This document shows positions 26,051 to 34,344 of a DNA stretch of 62,894 bases, piece after piece (the first letter of the stretch is position 1; every line of letters starts with the position of its first letter). Position numbers and translations under genes: made by a program. Source of the stretch: Ruminococcus callidus (GTDB lineage Bacteria > Bacillota > Clostridia > Oscillospirales > Ruminococcaceae). The notes below the pieces were generated by a model. It was given only the letters and a program-made list of their open reading frames with translations. It was not told where the DNA came from and made no database searches. The stretch is from assembly GCF_020709055.1 (NCBI RefSeq), contig NZ_JAJFCK010000016.1, positions 1 through 62,894 of the forward strand. The letters run 5' to 3'.

Positions 26051-26941
26051 ATGAGAGATTCTGCGGTAACACTTTCTGAAACACAGGGCAGAATCATCAC
26101 ATCTGTGGGAGGTCTCTACACCGTAGAGACCTCCTGCGGTATGTGCACCTGTAAAGCACGCGGCGTTTTTCGAAAGCGTGGCATTCTGCCCTACGTGGGG
26201 GATTTTGTACAGCTGTCTGAGGACGGTGTGATCTGTGAGATCCTCCCCCGAAAAAACAGCATCCTCCGGCCGCCAGTGGCAAATCTGGATCAGATCCTGT
26301 TTGTCATATCCTCCTGCCGTCCTGACCCGAACCTGCTCCTGCTGGATTCGTTTCTGGCGGTGGCGATCTACCAGAATATCCAGCCGGTTCTGGTTCTGAC
26401 AAAAGTGGATCTGGATGCGGCAGAGCTGGTGCGCCGGCTCTACACCAGCGCCGGCATTCCGGTGTATGCGGTGGATTACCGAAACGGGGAGACGGTGCAG
26501 GCAGTGGCAGCCCTGCTGAAAGATAAGGTCAGCATGATGACCGGCAATTCCGGCGTGGGAAAATCCACGCTGCTCAATGCCATGGAACCATCTCTTCAGC
26601 TCCCGGTGGGAGAGATCAGCGAGAAGCTGGGACGTGGCAGACACACCACACGGCAGGTGCAGCTCTATCCGTGTGCCGGCGGCTATCTGGCGGATACGCC
26701 GGGGTTCTCCACATTTGAGGCGGAGCAGTATGTGCAAATGAAAAAAGAACAGATCGCCGATTGCTTTCCGGAGTTCCAGCCGTATCTGGGAGAGTGCCGG
26801 TTCTCCGACTGTTCTCACGTCTGCGAAAAGGGCTGCGCCATTCTGGAGGCTGTGCAGGCTGGGAAAATCGCCAAGAGCCGTCACGCATCGTACTGCACCC
26901 TGTATCAGACGGCAAAGCAGAGAAAGGAATGGGAGTCGTGA
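26051..26941 (+). CDS. rsgA: Small ribosomal subunit biogenesis GTPase RsgA
   Basis: 296 residues. N-terminal OB fold, circularly permuted GTPase with the NKxD-type motif (TKVDL) before the P-loop GNSGVGKST (about 177-185), and a C-terminal zinc finger 'CRFSDCSHVCEKGC'. Assists late 30S assembly. Only 3 bp after prkC, as in many Firmicutes. Confidence 0.95.
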   Translation: MRDSAVTLSETQGRIITSVGGLYTVETSCGMCTCKARGVFRKRGILPYVGDFVQLSEDGVICEILPRKNSILRPPVANLDQILFVISSCRPDPNLLLLDSFLAVAIYQNIQPVLVLTKVDLDAAELVRRLYTSAGIPVYAVDYRNGETVQAVAALLKDKVSMMTGNSGVGKSTLLNAMEPSLQLPVGEISEKLGRGRHTTRQVQLYPCAGGYLADTPGFSTFEAEQYVQMKKEQIADCFPEFQPYLGECRFSDCSHVCEKGCAILEAVQAGKIAKSRHASYCTLYQTAKQRKEWES

Positions 26942-27579
26942 AACGAGCCGTGATCTTTGGCGGTGCGCCGGTGTCAATGGCAGATTTGCCGGCAGAGCTT
27001 CCGCCGTATGCCCTCTGCGTTTGTGCCGATGCCGGACTGCGTGCAGCGCAGCAGCTGGGGATTCAGCCGGATTTTGTGGTGGGGGACTTTGACTCCCTCG
27101 GCAGCGTCCCCGCAGGAGGAAACGTTGTCACCTATCCGGCGGAAAAGGACGATACGGATCTGCTGTTGGCTGCACGGTATGCCGTGGCGCAGGGGTGTCG
27201 GGAATTGGTGTTTTATGGCGCATTGGGCGGGCGGCTGGATCACACCATTGCCAACCTGCAAATGCTTCGCCTTTTGGCAGATGCGGACACCGCCGGTATT
27301 CTGATCGATGCCGGACATCGTGTCACGCTTCAGCGTGGCGGTATGTGGAACAGCCGTCAGGTCTACCGCAAGCCCCAGACGGGAAAATGGTATCTGTCCC
27401 TGTTTGCCATGACACCGGTTTGCGAGGGAATCACATCAGCCGGCGTTGCCTATCCTCTGGAACACGGAACGCTCCGTGCCAGCTATCCTCTTGGCGTGAG
27501 TAACGAGATTCTCGGAGAACAAGCGGAGATCTCCGTGGAAAAAGGTGACCTGCTGGTTGTGCAGGCAAAAAATGTTTGA
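26938..27579 (+). CDS. thiN: Thiamine pyrophosphokinase
   Basis: 213 residues. Converts thiamine to thiamine diphosphate with ATP. Motifs 'DFVVGDFDSLG', 'EKDDTDLLLA' and 'ALGGRLDHTIANL' are diagnostic. The GTG start at 26938 overlaps the rsgA stop (GTGA) and is well spaced from AAAGGA; an ATG at 26929 adds three residues but lies too close to the RBS. Last gene of the operon. Confidence 0.92.
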   Translation: MKRAVIFGGAPVSMADLPAELPPYALCVCADAGLRAAQQLGIQPDFVVGDFDSLGSVPAGGNVVTYPAEKDDTDLLLAARYAVAQGCRELVFYGALGGRLDHTIANLQMLRLLADADTAGILIDAGHRVTLQRGGMWNSRQVYRKPQTGKWYLSLFAMTPVCEGITSAGVAYPLEHGTLRASYPLGVSNEILGEQAEISVEKGDLLVVQAKNV

Positions 27580-27585
27580 GAATAA

Positions 27586-27746
27586 GAAGCTGTCTTCACA
27601 AGAAATATATGTGGATTTTCGAGCATAATTTTGTTGCAGACAAGGCAAAAATACGCAGGCGGGCTGTCGCCCGGCAAGTATTTTTCACGCAGTATGCAGC
27701 AAAATTTGCCGAAAAGACACGTGTATATGCTTGTGAAGACGGCTTC
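27586..27746. repeat. 161-bp palindromic interspersed repeat (MITE/REP-like)
   Basis: The ends are 17-bp inverted repeats with one mismatch: GAAGCTGTCTTCACAAG (27586-27602) and CTTGTGAAGACGGCTTC (27730-27746). The halves continue to pair imperfectly toward a centre GGGC-TGTC-GCCC (27661-27672), with matching inner blocks such as ATTTTGTTGCA / TGCAGCAAAAT and AAAAATAC / GTATTTTT. It has no coding capacity. A related copy begins at 62844. Confidence 0.8.
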
Positions 27747-27765
27747 TAAGCTTCTGAGATAGCAG

Positions 27766-27800
27766 CGCTCTGTGAATGGATTTCACAGGGCGTTTTTTTG
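27766..27800 (+). terminator. Terminator of the yicC-thiN operon
   Basis: Stem CGCTCTGTGAA (27766-27776) / TTCACAGGGCG (27782-27792) with one G-U pair, followed by seven T residues. Confidence 0.85.
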
Positions 27801-27809
27801 TGCCCCCTG

Positions 27810-27838
27810 TCATACTTCTTGTCCATGACGCATAGGAT
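27810..27838 (+). promoter_or_regulatory. Putative sigma-E promoter of the spoIIIA operon
   Basis: TCATACT (27810-27816), 14-bp spacer, CATAGGAT (27831-27838), compared with the B. subtilis sigma-E consensus KMATATT-N14-15-CATACAHT. The spoIIIA operon of B. subtilis is sigma-E dependent. The predicted transcript start near 27845 favours the spoIIIAA start at 27874. Confidence 0.6.
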
Positions 27839-27873
27839 GTATCAATCGGATGGGAAAAGAGGAGGAATTGCAG

Positions 27874-28791
27874 ATGATGGAAAATGGTTTGCAGGCGGTG
27901 CTGCGCTACTTGCCGGTTCCGGTGCGCTCTGCGGTGCAGCAGATGCCGGCGGAGATGCAGACGCAGATACAGGAGGTGCGCCTGCGTGCGGAAAAGCCGG
28001 TGGCAGTGGTGATACAGCAACAGGAGCGTTTCCTTGCGCCGGACGGAACACGAACGCAGCAGCCTGCCAAGGCACTGCGCATGTCGCAGCGCACGCTGGA
28101 ACAGACGTTTCAGGCGGTCTGTTCCTATTCGGTCTACTGCTATGCCAGGGAGATTAGTCAGGGCTTTATTACCGTGGACGGCGGGAATCGTGTGGGAATT
28201 GCCGGCTCTGCAGTGTATCGGGACGGCGTTCTCACGCAGGTGCACCACATCACCGGACTCAACTTTCGCATTTCACACAGCGTCACGGGATGTGCAGAAG
28301 AGCTGTACGGGCAGACTTGCAGCAGCAGACCTCAGAGCGTCCTGCTCGCTGGTGCAGTTGGCTCCGGAAAGACCACCATGCTGCGGGACATGTGCCGGCT
28401 GCTCGGGGCAGAACACCGTGTTTCTCTCATTGACGGGCGAAGCGAGATCGCAGCGGTGCAGCAAGGCGTGCCACGCTATGATGTGGGACTGCACACCGAT
28501 GTGCTGGACGGTTACGCCCGTGCAGAAGGGCTTCTGACGGCGCTGCGTGTGATGACACCGGACGTGCTGGTCTGTGACGAGATCGGGACAGAGGCGGATG
28601 CAGAGGCGATTCTGCGCATCCATGGCTGCGGTGTCCCTGTCGTCGCTTCCGCCCATGCGGTATCTTGGGAGGATGTGCAGCACCGTGCAGCTTTGGAGGC
28701 GCTGCTTCGGGCAGGGGCGTTCCAGTATGTGGCGCTGTTGGACGGGCAGAGGCAGGGACACATCCGGCAGCTTCGCCGGCTTGCCGCATGA
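27874..28791 (+). CDS. spoIIIAA: Stage III sporulation protein AA (ATPase)
   Basis: 305 residues. A secretion-type ATPase with Walker A AGAVGSGKTT and Walker B 'PDVLVCDEIGTEAD'. It powers the SpoIIIA-SpoIIQ channel between mother cell and forespore from the mother-cell side. The start 27874 follows GGAGG with 8-nt spacing; the ATG at 27850 lies only about 5 bases past the predicted transcript start. Overlaps spoIIIAB by 4 bp. Confidence 0.94.
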   Translation: MMENGLQAVLRYLPVPVRSAVQQMPAEMQTQIQEVRLRAEKPVAVVIQQQERFLAPDGTRTQQPAKALRMSQRTLEQTFQAVCSYSVYCYAREISQGFITVDGGNRVGIAGSAVYRDGVLTQVHHITGLNFRISHSVTGCAEELYGQTCSSRPQSVLLAGAVGSGKTTMLRDMCRLLGAEHRVSLIDGRSEIAAVQQGVPRYDVGLHTDVLDGYARAEGLLTALRVMTPDVLVCDEIGTEADAEAILRIHGCGVPVVASAHAVSWEDVQHRAALEALLRAGAFQYVALLDGQRQGHIRQLRRLAA

Positions 28792-29291
28792 TACGGCTGG
28801 CAGGGCTGGCGTGCCTTGTCCTGTGCGGAGGCGGTGCAGGCTGGTATGCTGCCATGGGGCTTCAGCGCACCCGCACAGCTGCGGAGTGTCTCTCCCGTAT
28901 GCTGCGGGAAATGGTGGTGCAGATGGAGTTTCGGGCACTCTCCATGCAGGAACTGCTGGAACGTTTGTCACAGGAATCATCCTATGGAATGTTTCGGTTT
29001 CCGGCCACAGCAGCGCAGCGCATGGCACAGGGCGACTCAGTCTGTCAGGCATGGCAGACCGGGCTGACACAGGACAAGGCGGTGCCGGAACTGATGCGCC
29101 GGATTCTCCTGCCCTTAGGGGAGGAGCTTGGCGCCAGCGATCTGGCGGGACAGGCGGAAACGCTGGAGCAGTACCGCATGCAGCTGGAACCGTATACAGC
29201 AGCTGCTGCGGAGCGCTGTCAGCGATTGCAGCGGCTCTATGTGAGTATGGGTGTTCTGTGCGGATTGCTGCTGGCTATTCTGTTGTGTTAA
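28788..29291 (+). CDS. spoIIIAB: Stage III sporulation protein AB
   Basis: 167 residues. N-terminal membrane helix, a helical GspF-like cytosolic part, and a C-terminal membrane helix. The segment 'PLGEELGASDLAGQAETLEQYRM' matches the family pattern. Platform component of the SpoIIIA complex. Start ATG overlaps the spoIIIAA stop. Confidence 0.92.
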   Translation: MIRLAGLACLVLCGGGAGWYAAMGLQRTRTAAECLSRMLREMVVQMEFRALSMQELLERLSQESSYGMFRFPATAAQRMAQGDSVCQAWQTGLTQDKAVPELMRRILLPLGEELGASDLAGQAETLEQYRMQLEPYTAAAAERCQRLQRLYVSMGVLCGLLLAILLC

Positions 29292-29312
29292 TCAAGGAGG
29301 ATGTTGACCAGC

Positions 29313-29507
29313 ATGGATATTGATCTCATTTTTAAAATTGCCGGAACCGGTATCATTGTCGCCGTGCTGAATCTTGTGCTAAAGCGGGCGGAACGGGAGG
29401 AGCAGGCGATGATGACGACGCTTGCCGGGCTGGTGGTGGTTCTGATGCTGCTGGTGGAGCAGATCGGTGATCTGTTTGCCCGTGTTAAATCGGTGTTTGG
29501 CCTATGA
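29313..29507 (+). CDS. spoIIIAC: Stage III sporulation protein AC
   Basis: 64 residues with two membrane helices. It begins MDIDLIFKIAGTGIIVAVLN, a hallmark of the family. The start 29313 gives the family N-terminus though the RBS (GGAGG, 29296-29300) is 12 nt away; a TTG at 29304 is an alternative. Stop overlaps spoIIIAD. Confidence 0.9.
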   Translation: MDIDLIFKIAGTGIIVAVLNLVLKRAEREEQAMMTTLAGLVVVLMLLVEQIGDLFARVKSVFGL

Positions 29508-29896
29508 TCGGAGAAACTGCATCTGCCGCTGCGGTCTGCATGGTGGCGGCGATTCTGGCGACTCTGCTGAAACAATATTGTCGGGAACAGGCGCTGTTCT
29601 GCGTGCTTGGGGCGTGTGCTGTCGTGGGACTGGCTGCCGCAGCGTATTTGACACCCATTGCTGCCACGCTCAACGAACTGTTTCAGAAAACGGCGCTGCC
29701 GTCGGCCTATCTGGAAATTCTCTGGAAGGCGCTGGGCATCTGTTACCTCACGGGAATCGCCGGCGATCTCTGTCAGGACTGCGGAGAGTCGGCGCTGGCG
29801 CATATGGCGGAGCTGTGGGGACGGTTTTCCCTGCTGCTGCTGGCGCTTCCGCTGTTGCAGGCGCTGCTGGAAACGGTGACGGAGGTGATGACGTGA
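29504..29896 (+). CDS. spoIIIAD: Stage III sporulation protein AD
   Basis: 130 residues, three to four membrane helices, with the family motif 'LWKALGICYLTGIAGDLCQDCGESALA'. Membrane component of the feeding-tube complex. ATGA overlap with spoIIIAC and GTGA overlap with spoIIIAE. Confidence 0.92.
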   Translation: MIGETASAAAVCMVAAILATLLKQYCREQALFCVLGACAVVGLAAAAYLTPIAATLNELFQKTALPSAYLEILWKALGICYLTGIAGDLCQDCGESALAHMAELWGRFSLLLLALPLLQALLETVTEVMT

Positions 29897-31056
29897 AACG
29901 GCGTGGGATATTTTTTGCCGGATGTCTTGGCGGATTGCTGGGCGGATTGGAAAACGGTGTGACGCTTTCAGCATCGGCACAGCAGTCTGCGGAAGAGGTC
30001 GCTGCAACACTGGCGGAGGAGAGCGGAAGCGCTGCCGTGACGCAGCAGCTGGACTGGGATTTGCGTACAGTCCTGGAACAGATGGGGTTGTCTGTCTCCT
30101 CGCCGGAGCAAGTGGGGGAGCACTTCACCCTTGCCGGTGTGTGGGACGTGCTGCGGGACTTTTGTGCCGACCGAATTCAGCTGCCGTTTCAGATGCTGGG
30201 CGGATTGCTGACGGTGATTCTGTTTGCAGCGCTGCTGGAGGGGATGCAGTGCAGTACCTCCCATGCAGCAACGGTGCGTGTCTTTGACTATGTGTGTGCG
30301 CTGGCAGCCGTTTCACTGCTGGCAGATCCGCTGTTTCAGAGCATTGCAGCGGTGCAGACGGCGCTGGAACAGGGCGCATCATTTATGACGGCATTTGTGC
30401 CGGTGTTCGCCGGAATTCTGGCGGCAGGCGGGACTGCCGGCACGGCGGTCTGCTATCAGACGGGGGTGATTGCGCTGTCTGACGGTGTATTACAGCTGAT
30501 CTGCCACACCCTTTTGCCCTTGTGCACCATGGGATTTTCGCTGGCGATCGTGGACGCTGTCAGCCCCTCGGTTTCTGTGGGCGGACTGCTGACCCTGTCC
30601 CGCAAGGTGACCACGTGGACGCTGGGGCTACTTATGTCTGTGTTTCTGGGGGTGCTGTCCATGCAGAATCTCATCAGCGGCAGCACGGATACTGCTGCTG
30701 CCAAAACGACACGCTATGTGCTTTCCAACTTTGTGCCGGTGGTGGGCAGTGCGGTTTCCGATGCCTATGCAACGGTGCGTGGCAGCCTGCAAATTCTGCG
30801 CAGCACCACCGGTGTTCTGGGAATCATGGCGCTGTGCCTGCTGTTTCTCCCGCCGCTGCTCCAGCTGCTGCTGTACCGCATGGTGGTGGCGGTGGGCGCA
30901 GCAGCAGCAGAACTGTTTGGAACGCAGCGCCTGCTCCGCCTGCTGCGTGGGACACAGCAGGCGCTTGCCATTGCGTTTGCACTGCTGGTCTGCTTTGCCG
31001 TGATGTTTATTGTGGCAACGGCGGTTGCCATGACCATTGGAAAGGGCGGTGTGTAA
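29893..31056 (+). CDS. spoIIIAE: Stage III sporulation protein AE
   Basis: 387 residues. Signal-like N-terminus, then at least seven membrane segments; the motif 'TTRYVLSNFVPVVGSAVSDA' is typical of the family. Polytopic core of the SpoIIIA channel. GTG start at 29893 with an unusually complete Shine-Dalgarno, GGAGGTGAT; an in-frame upstream extension is excluded by the spoIIIAD overlap. Confidence 0.93.
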   Translation: MKRRGIFFAGCLGGLLGGLENGVTLSASAQQSAEEVAATLAEESGSAAVTQQLDWDLRTVLEQMGLSVSSPEQVGEHFTLAGVWDVLRDFCADRIQLPFQMLGGLLTVILFAALLEGMQCSTSHAATVRVFDYVCALAAVSLLADPLFQSIAAVQTALEQGASFMTAFVPVFAGILAAGGTAGTAVCYQTGVIALSDGVLQLICHTLLPLCTMGFSLAIVDAVSPSVSVGGLLTLSRKVTTWTLGLLMSVFLGVLSMQNLISGSTDTAAAKTTRYVLSNFVPVVGSAVSDAYATVRGSLQILRSTTGVLGIMALCLLFLPPLLQLLLYRMVVAVGAAAAELFGTQRLLRLLRGTQQALAIAFALLVCFAVMFIVATAVAMTIGKGGV

Positions 31057-31057
31057 C

Positions 31058-31516
31058 ATGGAGCGAATGCGTGCCATTGTGCTGTCGGCGTGTGCGGTCA
31101 GTCTGCTGGCCGGGGCTTTGGATGCCATCCGTCCCAGTCCGAAATTCGACCGCCAGATGAAGCTGCTGCTCTCCGCCGTGTTCCTGCTGGCGATTCTGAC
31201 ACCGCTGGTACAGGGGAGTCGGGACTTCTCCGTGGATTGGAGCGGGGATGGGGTGTTTTCGGCGGAGCTGACAGAAACCGTCGCACAGGAGACCGCAGCG
31301 TGTGCTGCGGAGAATTTGGAGATGACGCTGCAGCAGCAGCTCTCTGCCGGTGGTGTCCCTGATGCCAAAGTGCAGGTGCAGATGCATACTGCGGAGGACG
31401 GGCGCATAGAGATAGATTGTGTCACGGCATTCTGCACAGAGCCGGAAAAAGCACGTGCGCTGCTTGCGGAATCTCTGGGAAACGAGGTGAAACTCTATGT
31501 GGAAGAAGATTCGTGA
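31058..31516 (+). CDS. spoIIIAF: Stage III sporulation protein AF
   Basis: 152 residues. Two N-terminal membrane helices (about 4-22 and 35-52) with 'FDRQMKLLLSAVFLLAILTPL', then a ring-building-motif-like domain in the intermembrane space. The RBS is weak, suggesting coupling with spoIIIAE 1 bp upstream. Overlaps spoIIIAG by 20 bp. Confidence 0.85.
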   Translation: MERMRAIVLSACAVSLLAGALDAIRPSPKFDRQMKLLLSAVFLLAILTPLVQGSRDFSVDWSGDGVFSAELTETVAQETAACAAENLEMTLQQQLSAGGVPDAKVQVQMHTAEDGRIEIDCVTAFCTEPEKARALLAESLGNEVKLYVEEDS

Positions 31517-32039
31517 ACAGCTGCACAGCGAGCGTGGAATCCGTATTCTGGTGCTGCTGGGCACTGCCGGACTGGGGCTGATCCTGCTGTCCGGACTGCT
31601 GCCGGAGCGGAATAGGGAATCCAAAACGGCGGAGAACAGTGTTGCGACAGAAGATGCCGCAGCAGAAACACAGCAGTACTGCCGTCGGATGGAGGAGGAG
31701 CTTTCCCGCATTCTGGAGCAGGTGGAGGGCGTGGGAACATGCCGTGTGCTGGTGAATGCTGCCGGAACGGCGGAGACACGCTATGTGCAGGATGCGGAAA
31801 CTGATCTTGCCGAATCACGGCAGCAGTCCCAGCAAAAGTGTGTGATCCTCTCCGACAGCAGCGGAGAACGTGCGCTGGTGCAGCAGATTGTCTCGCCGGA
31901 GATCAGCGGTGTTGTCGTGGTTTGCAGCGGTGCCTCCAGCAGCGTGGTGCAGGAGCGTGTCAGCAAGGCGGTACAGGCTGTGCTCTCGCTGCCGTCCAGC
32001 CGCATCTGCGTGGTGCCGTCTGCCGGAAACATTTCGTGA
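31497..32039 (+). CDS. spoIIIAG: Stage III sporulation protein AG
   Basis: 180 residues. One membrane helix (about 17-35), then an extracytoplasmic ring-forming domain with 'LSRILEQVEGVGTCRVLV' and 'PEISGVVVVCSGA'. In B. subtilis it forms a large ring in the channel. RBS GAGGTG lies inside spoIIIAF. Confidence 0.92.
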   Translation: MWKKIREQLHSERGIRILVLLGTAGLGLILLSGLLPERNRESKTAENSVATEDAAAETQQYCRRMEEELSRILEQVEGVGTCRVLVNAAGTAETRYVQDAETDLAESRQQSQQKCVILSDSSGERALVQQIVSPEISGVVVVCSGASSSVVQERVSKAVQAVLSLPSSRICVVPSAGNIS

Positions 32040-32071
32040 GTGCTCGAATTGCTCAGAAAGGATTTGTGTTT

Positions 32072-32713
32072 ATGAAAAAGCCTTCTTTGATTCTTGGAAA
32101 AAAGCAGATCATTTTGTCCTGCCTGACGCTGATGCTTGCCATCGCCGTCTACGTTAACTATGCGCTGTCCGACCACGATCTCACCACGGCGGAGAAAACG
32201 CCGTCCGAGGGCGTGACCTACGGCGACACGGCATTTGTCAACGCCGAGGCGGAGGGCGAGAAAAAGACGGACGCACCGGAGGAGAGCGATGCTGCCGCAG
32301 CAACAGAAACCGCAGCCGAGGCGGAGAGCGTTGTGCTGCCCGATCCTGCCACGGCGGACAATGCAGCGGACTACTTCGCACAGGCACGTCTGGAACGGAC
32401 GGCAAGCCGGGATGAAACTGTGGCAACGCTGCAATCCATTCTGGGGGGCGGCGATCAGACGGAGGACGAACTGGTGACTGACGCCATCGCAGCCGTAGAG
32501 ACCTCCAAGCTCATCGAGAGCGAGAGTACCATTGAGTCGCTGATCAAGTCCATGGGCTATCAGGACTGCATCGTCTATCTGGACGGCGAAGGCGCACGGG
32601 TCGTGGTGCAGAGCGACGGGCTGGATGCAGCGCAAGCAGCTGCCATCAAGGACGTGATTTTGGGAGAGGTTTCCGTCGCCACAGAAAATATTCGAATTTT
32701 TGAAGTAAAATAG
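32072..32713 (+). CDS. spoIIIAH: Stage III sporulation protein AH
   Basis: 213 residues. Membrane helix at about 10-28 (ending 'VYVNYALSD'), a Glu/Ala/Thr-rich spacer, and a C-terminal ring domain ('DCIVYLDGEGARVVVQSDGLDAAQAAAIKD') that in Bacillus pairs with forespore SpoIIQ. Last gene of the operon; start chosen by AGAAAGGA at 32055-32062. Confidence 0.92.
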   Translation: MKKPSLILGKKQIILSCLTLMLAIAVYVNYALSDHDLTTAEKTPSEGVTYGDTAFVNAEAEGEKKTDAPEESDAAAATETAAEAESVVLPDPATADNAADYFAQARLERTASRDETVATLQSILGGGDQTEDELVTDAIAAVETSKLIESESTIESLIKSMGYQDCIVYLDGEGARVVVQSDGLDAAQAAAIKDVILGEVSVATENIRIFEVK

Positions 32714-32742
32714 TTGTGCGAAACGATTTTTTTTGGTATAAT
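32714..32742 (+). promoter_or_regulatory. Sigma-A promoter of the nusB-recQ operon
   Basis: TTGTGC (32714-32719), 17-bp spacer, TATAAT (32737-32742). It leaves a leader of about 215 nt before nusB. Confidence 0.7.
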
Positions 32743-32850
32743 AGAAGAAAGAACTTGTTTTCACGGCAGAAATGCCGGCGGCTCTGATTCCGTTTTCTTT
32801 CGAATGTGTGGAAATACATACAAATACCAAAGAAAAAATAAGTGGGATCT

Positions 32851-32891
32851 GGGAAAGCTGCTGTTTTTCTGCGACGGCGGCTTTCCCTTTT
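32851..32891 (+). terminator. Terminator-like hairpin in the nusB leader
   Basis: GGGAAAGCTGCTG (32851-32863) pairs with CGGCGGCTTTCCC (32875-32887) through an 11-nt loop and is followed by TTTT. It lies between the promoter and nusB, so it could act as an attenuator; the T-run is short. Confidence 0.5.
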
Positions 32892-32963
32892 GCTGTCAAA
32901 CGTCAAACGATGCGGTTTTGCATGCAGGGGGCAGCGTCAAAAAAATGATTTGGAGGTTATGGT

Positions 32964-33410
32964 ATGACAAAACATGAAATCAGAGAATATGCGTTTCTTC
33001 TGCTATATGAGACATTGGTGCGGACGGACTGGAACGGCGATCTGGAGGAACTCTACCAGTCTACGGAGGAAATGGTGGAACTGCCTATCCCGACACAGGT
33101 CAAGCGCTATGTGGAGGGCATCAGAAAGCAGGCGGACGAGCTGGATCAGATCATTGCGTCTTACAGTAAGAATCGTGTGCTGAACCGGATCCCGCTGGTG
33201 AACCGGACGATTCTCCGTCTGGCACTCTACGAGCTGCGGAACATTCCCAAGACGCCGGTGAATGTGGTCATCAGCGAGGCAGTCGCCCTGTCCCGTGCGT
33301 ATGCACTGCCGGAGGACACCTCGTTCATCAACGGCGTTCTTGGCGCATATTCCCGTGCGGAAAAGGCAGCAAAGGAGGCGGGCTCCCATGATGCAGATCC
33401 TGGGGCTTGA
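32964..33410 (+). CDS. nusB: Transcription antitermination factor NusB
   Basis: 148 residues, all-helical. N-terminus 'KHEIREYAFLLLYE' and 'LNRIPLVNRTILRLALYEL' with 'TSFINGVLGAY' match NusB. It acts with NusA/E/G in rRNA antitermination. RBS GGAGG. Overlaps the next gene by 23 bp. Heads an eleven-gene operon. Confidence 0.95.
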   Translation: MTKHEIREYAFLLLYETLVRTDWNGDLEELYQSTEEMVELPIPTQVKRYVEGIRKQADELDQIIASYSKNRVLNRIPLVNRTILRLALYELRNIPKTPVNVVISEAVALSRAYALPEDTSFINGVLGAYSRAEKAAKEAGSHDADPGA

Positions 33411-34344
33411 CACCAGCAACTATACCACTTCCGCAGCGCTTCTGGATTTGGAACACGGAACGGTGCAGCAGGCAAAGCAGCTGCTCCCCGTCAAAGCGGG
33501 GGAGGCTGGACTGCGGCAGAGTGACGCCGTCTTTCACCACACCAGACAGCTGCCGGACATGCTGGAACAGCTGGCACCGCAGATGGCAGCGGAGGAACTT
33601 TGCGCCATCGGTGTGTCTGCCCGTCCCAGAAATCTGGAAGGCTCCTATATGCCGTGCTTTCTCACAGGACTTGGAACGGCTCGTGGAATCGCTGCGGTGA
33701 CCGGCGTGCCGCTGCACGTGACTTCGCACCAGATCGGACATGTTCTGGCAGCCCTGTATTCGGCAAAAAAGCTGGAACTCTGCTGTGCGCCGTTTCTGGC
33801 GTTTCACGTCAGCGGCGGAACGACGGACTCCCTCTATTGCGAACCGGATGCGGCGGATTTTCTGCGCATTACGCCCTGCGGAACCTCGCTGGATCTGAAA
33901 GCAGGACAGGCGATCGATCGGGTGGGCTTGCAGCTGGGACTGCAATTTCCCTGCGGTGCAGCGCTGGAACAGCTGGCGCTGAAAAGCCATGCGAAAATGC
34001 GTGTGCGTCCGGTCATTCGTGAGGAAAACTGCTGTCTCTCCGGTTTGGAGAACCAGTGTGCCAAGATGTGCAGGCAGGAACAGCCGCCGGAGGATATCGC
34101 ACGGTATTGCCTGCTGACAGTGGGCGAGACCATTGCCGCCATGACAGCGGCAGCACGGAAAAAATACGGCAGACTGCCAGTCATCTATGCCGGCGGCGTA
34201 ATGTCCAACCGGATGATTCGTCCCATGCTGGCGGCTGCCGGAGATGTCTATTTTTCAGAGCCGGACTGCGCCTGCGACAATGCCGTGGGCGTGGCAGTTT
34301 ATGCGGCAATTCGGGAAAAGAGGGGAACACTGTGGCAGTTCTGA
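33388..34344 (+). CDS. TsaD/Gcp-like (M22, ASKHA-fold) protein
   Basis: 318 residues. Starts 'MMQILGLDTSNYTTSAAL', has the metal-binding pair as HQIGH (TsaD has HxEGH), 'FHVSGGTTD' and 'DCACDNAVGVA' near the end. True TsaD makes t6A37 in tRNA with TsaB/E; this copy between nusB and xseA is a known clostridial paralogue whose role is unsettled, and no tsaB or tsaE lies nearby. RBS AAAGGAGG. Confidence 0.85.
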   Translation: MMQILGLDTSNYTTSAALLDLEHGTVQQAKQLLPVKAGEAGLRQSDAVFHHTRQLPDMLEQLAPQMAAEELCAIGVSARPRNLEGSYMPCFLTGLGTARGIAAVTGVPLHVTSHQIGHVLAALYSAKKLELCCAPFLAFHVSGGTTDSLYCEPDAADFLRITPCGTSLDLKAGQAIDRVGLQLGLQFPCGAALEQLALKSHAKMRVRPVIREENCCLSGLENQCAKMCRQEQPPEDIARYCLLTVGETIAAMTAAARKKYGRLPVIYAGGVMSNRMIRPMLAAAGDVYFSEPDCACDNAVGVAVYAAIREKRGTLWQF

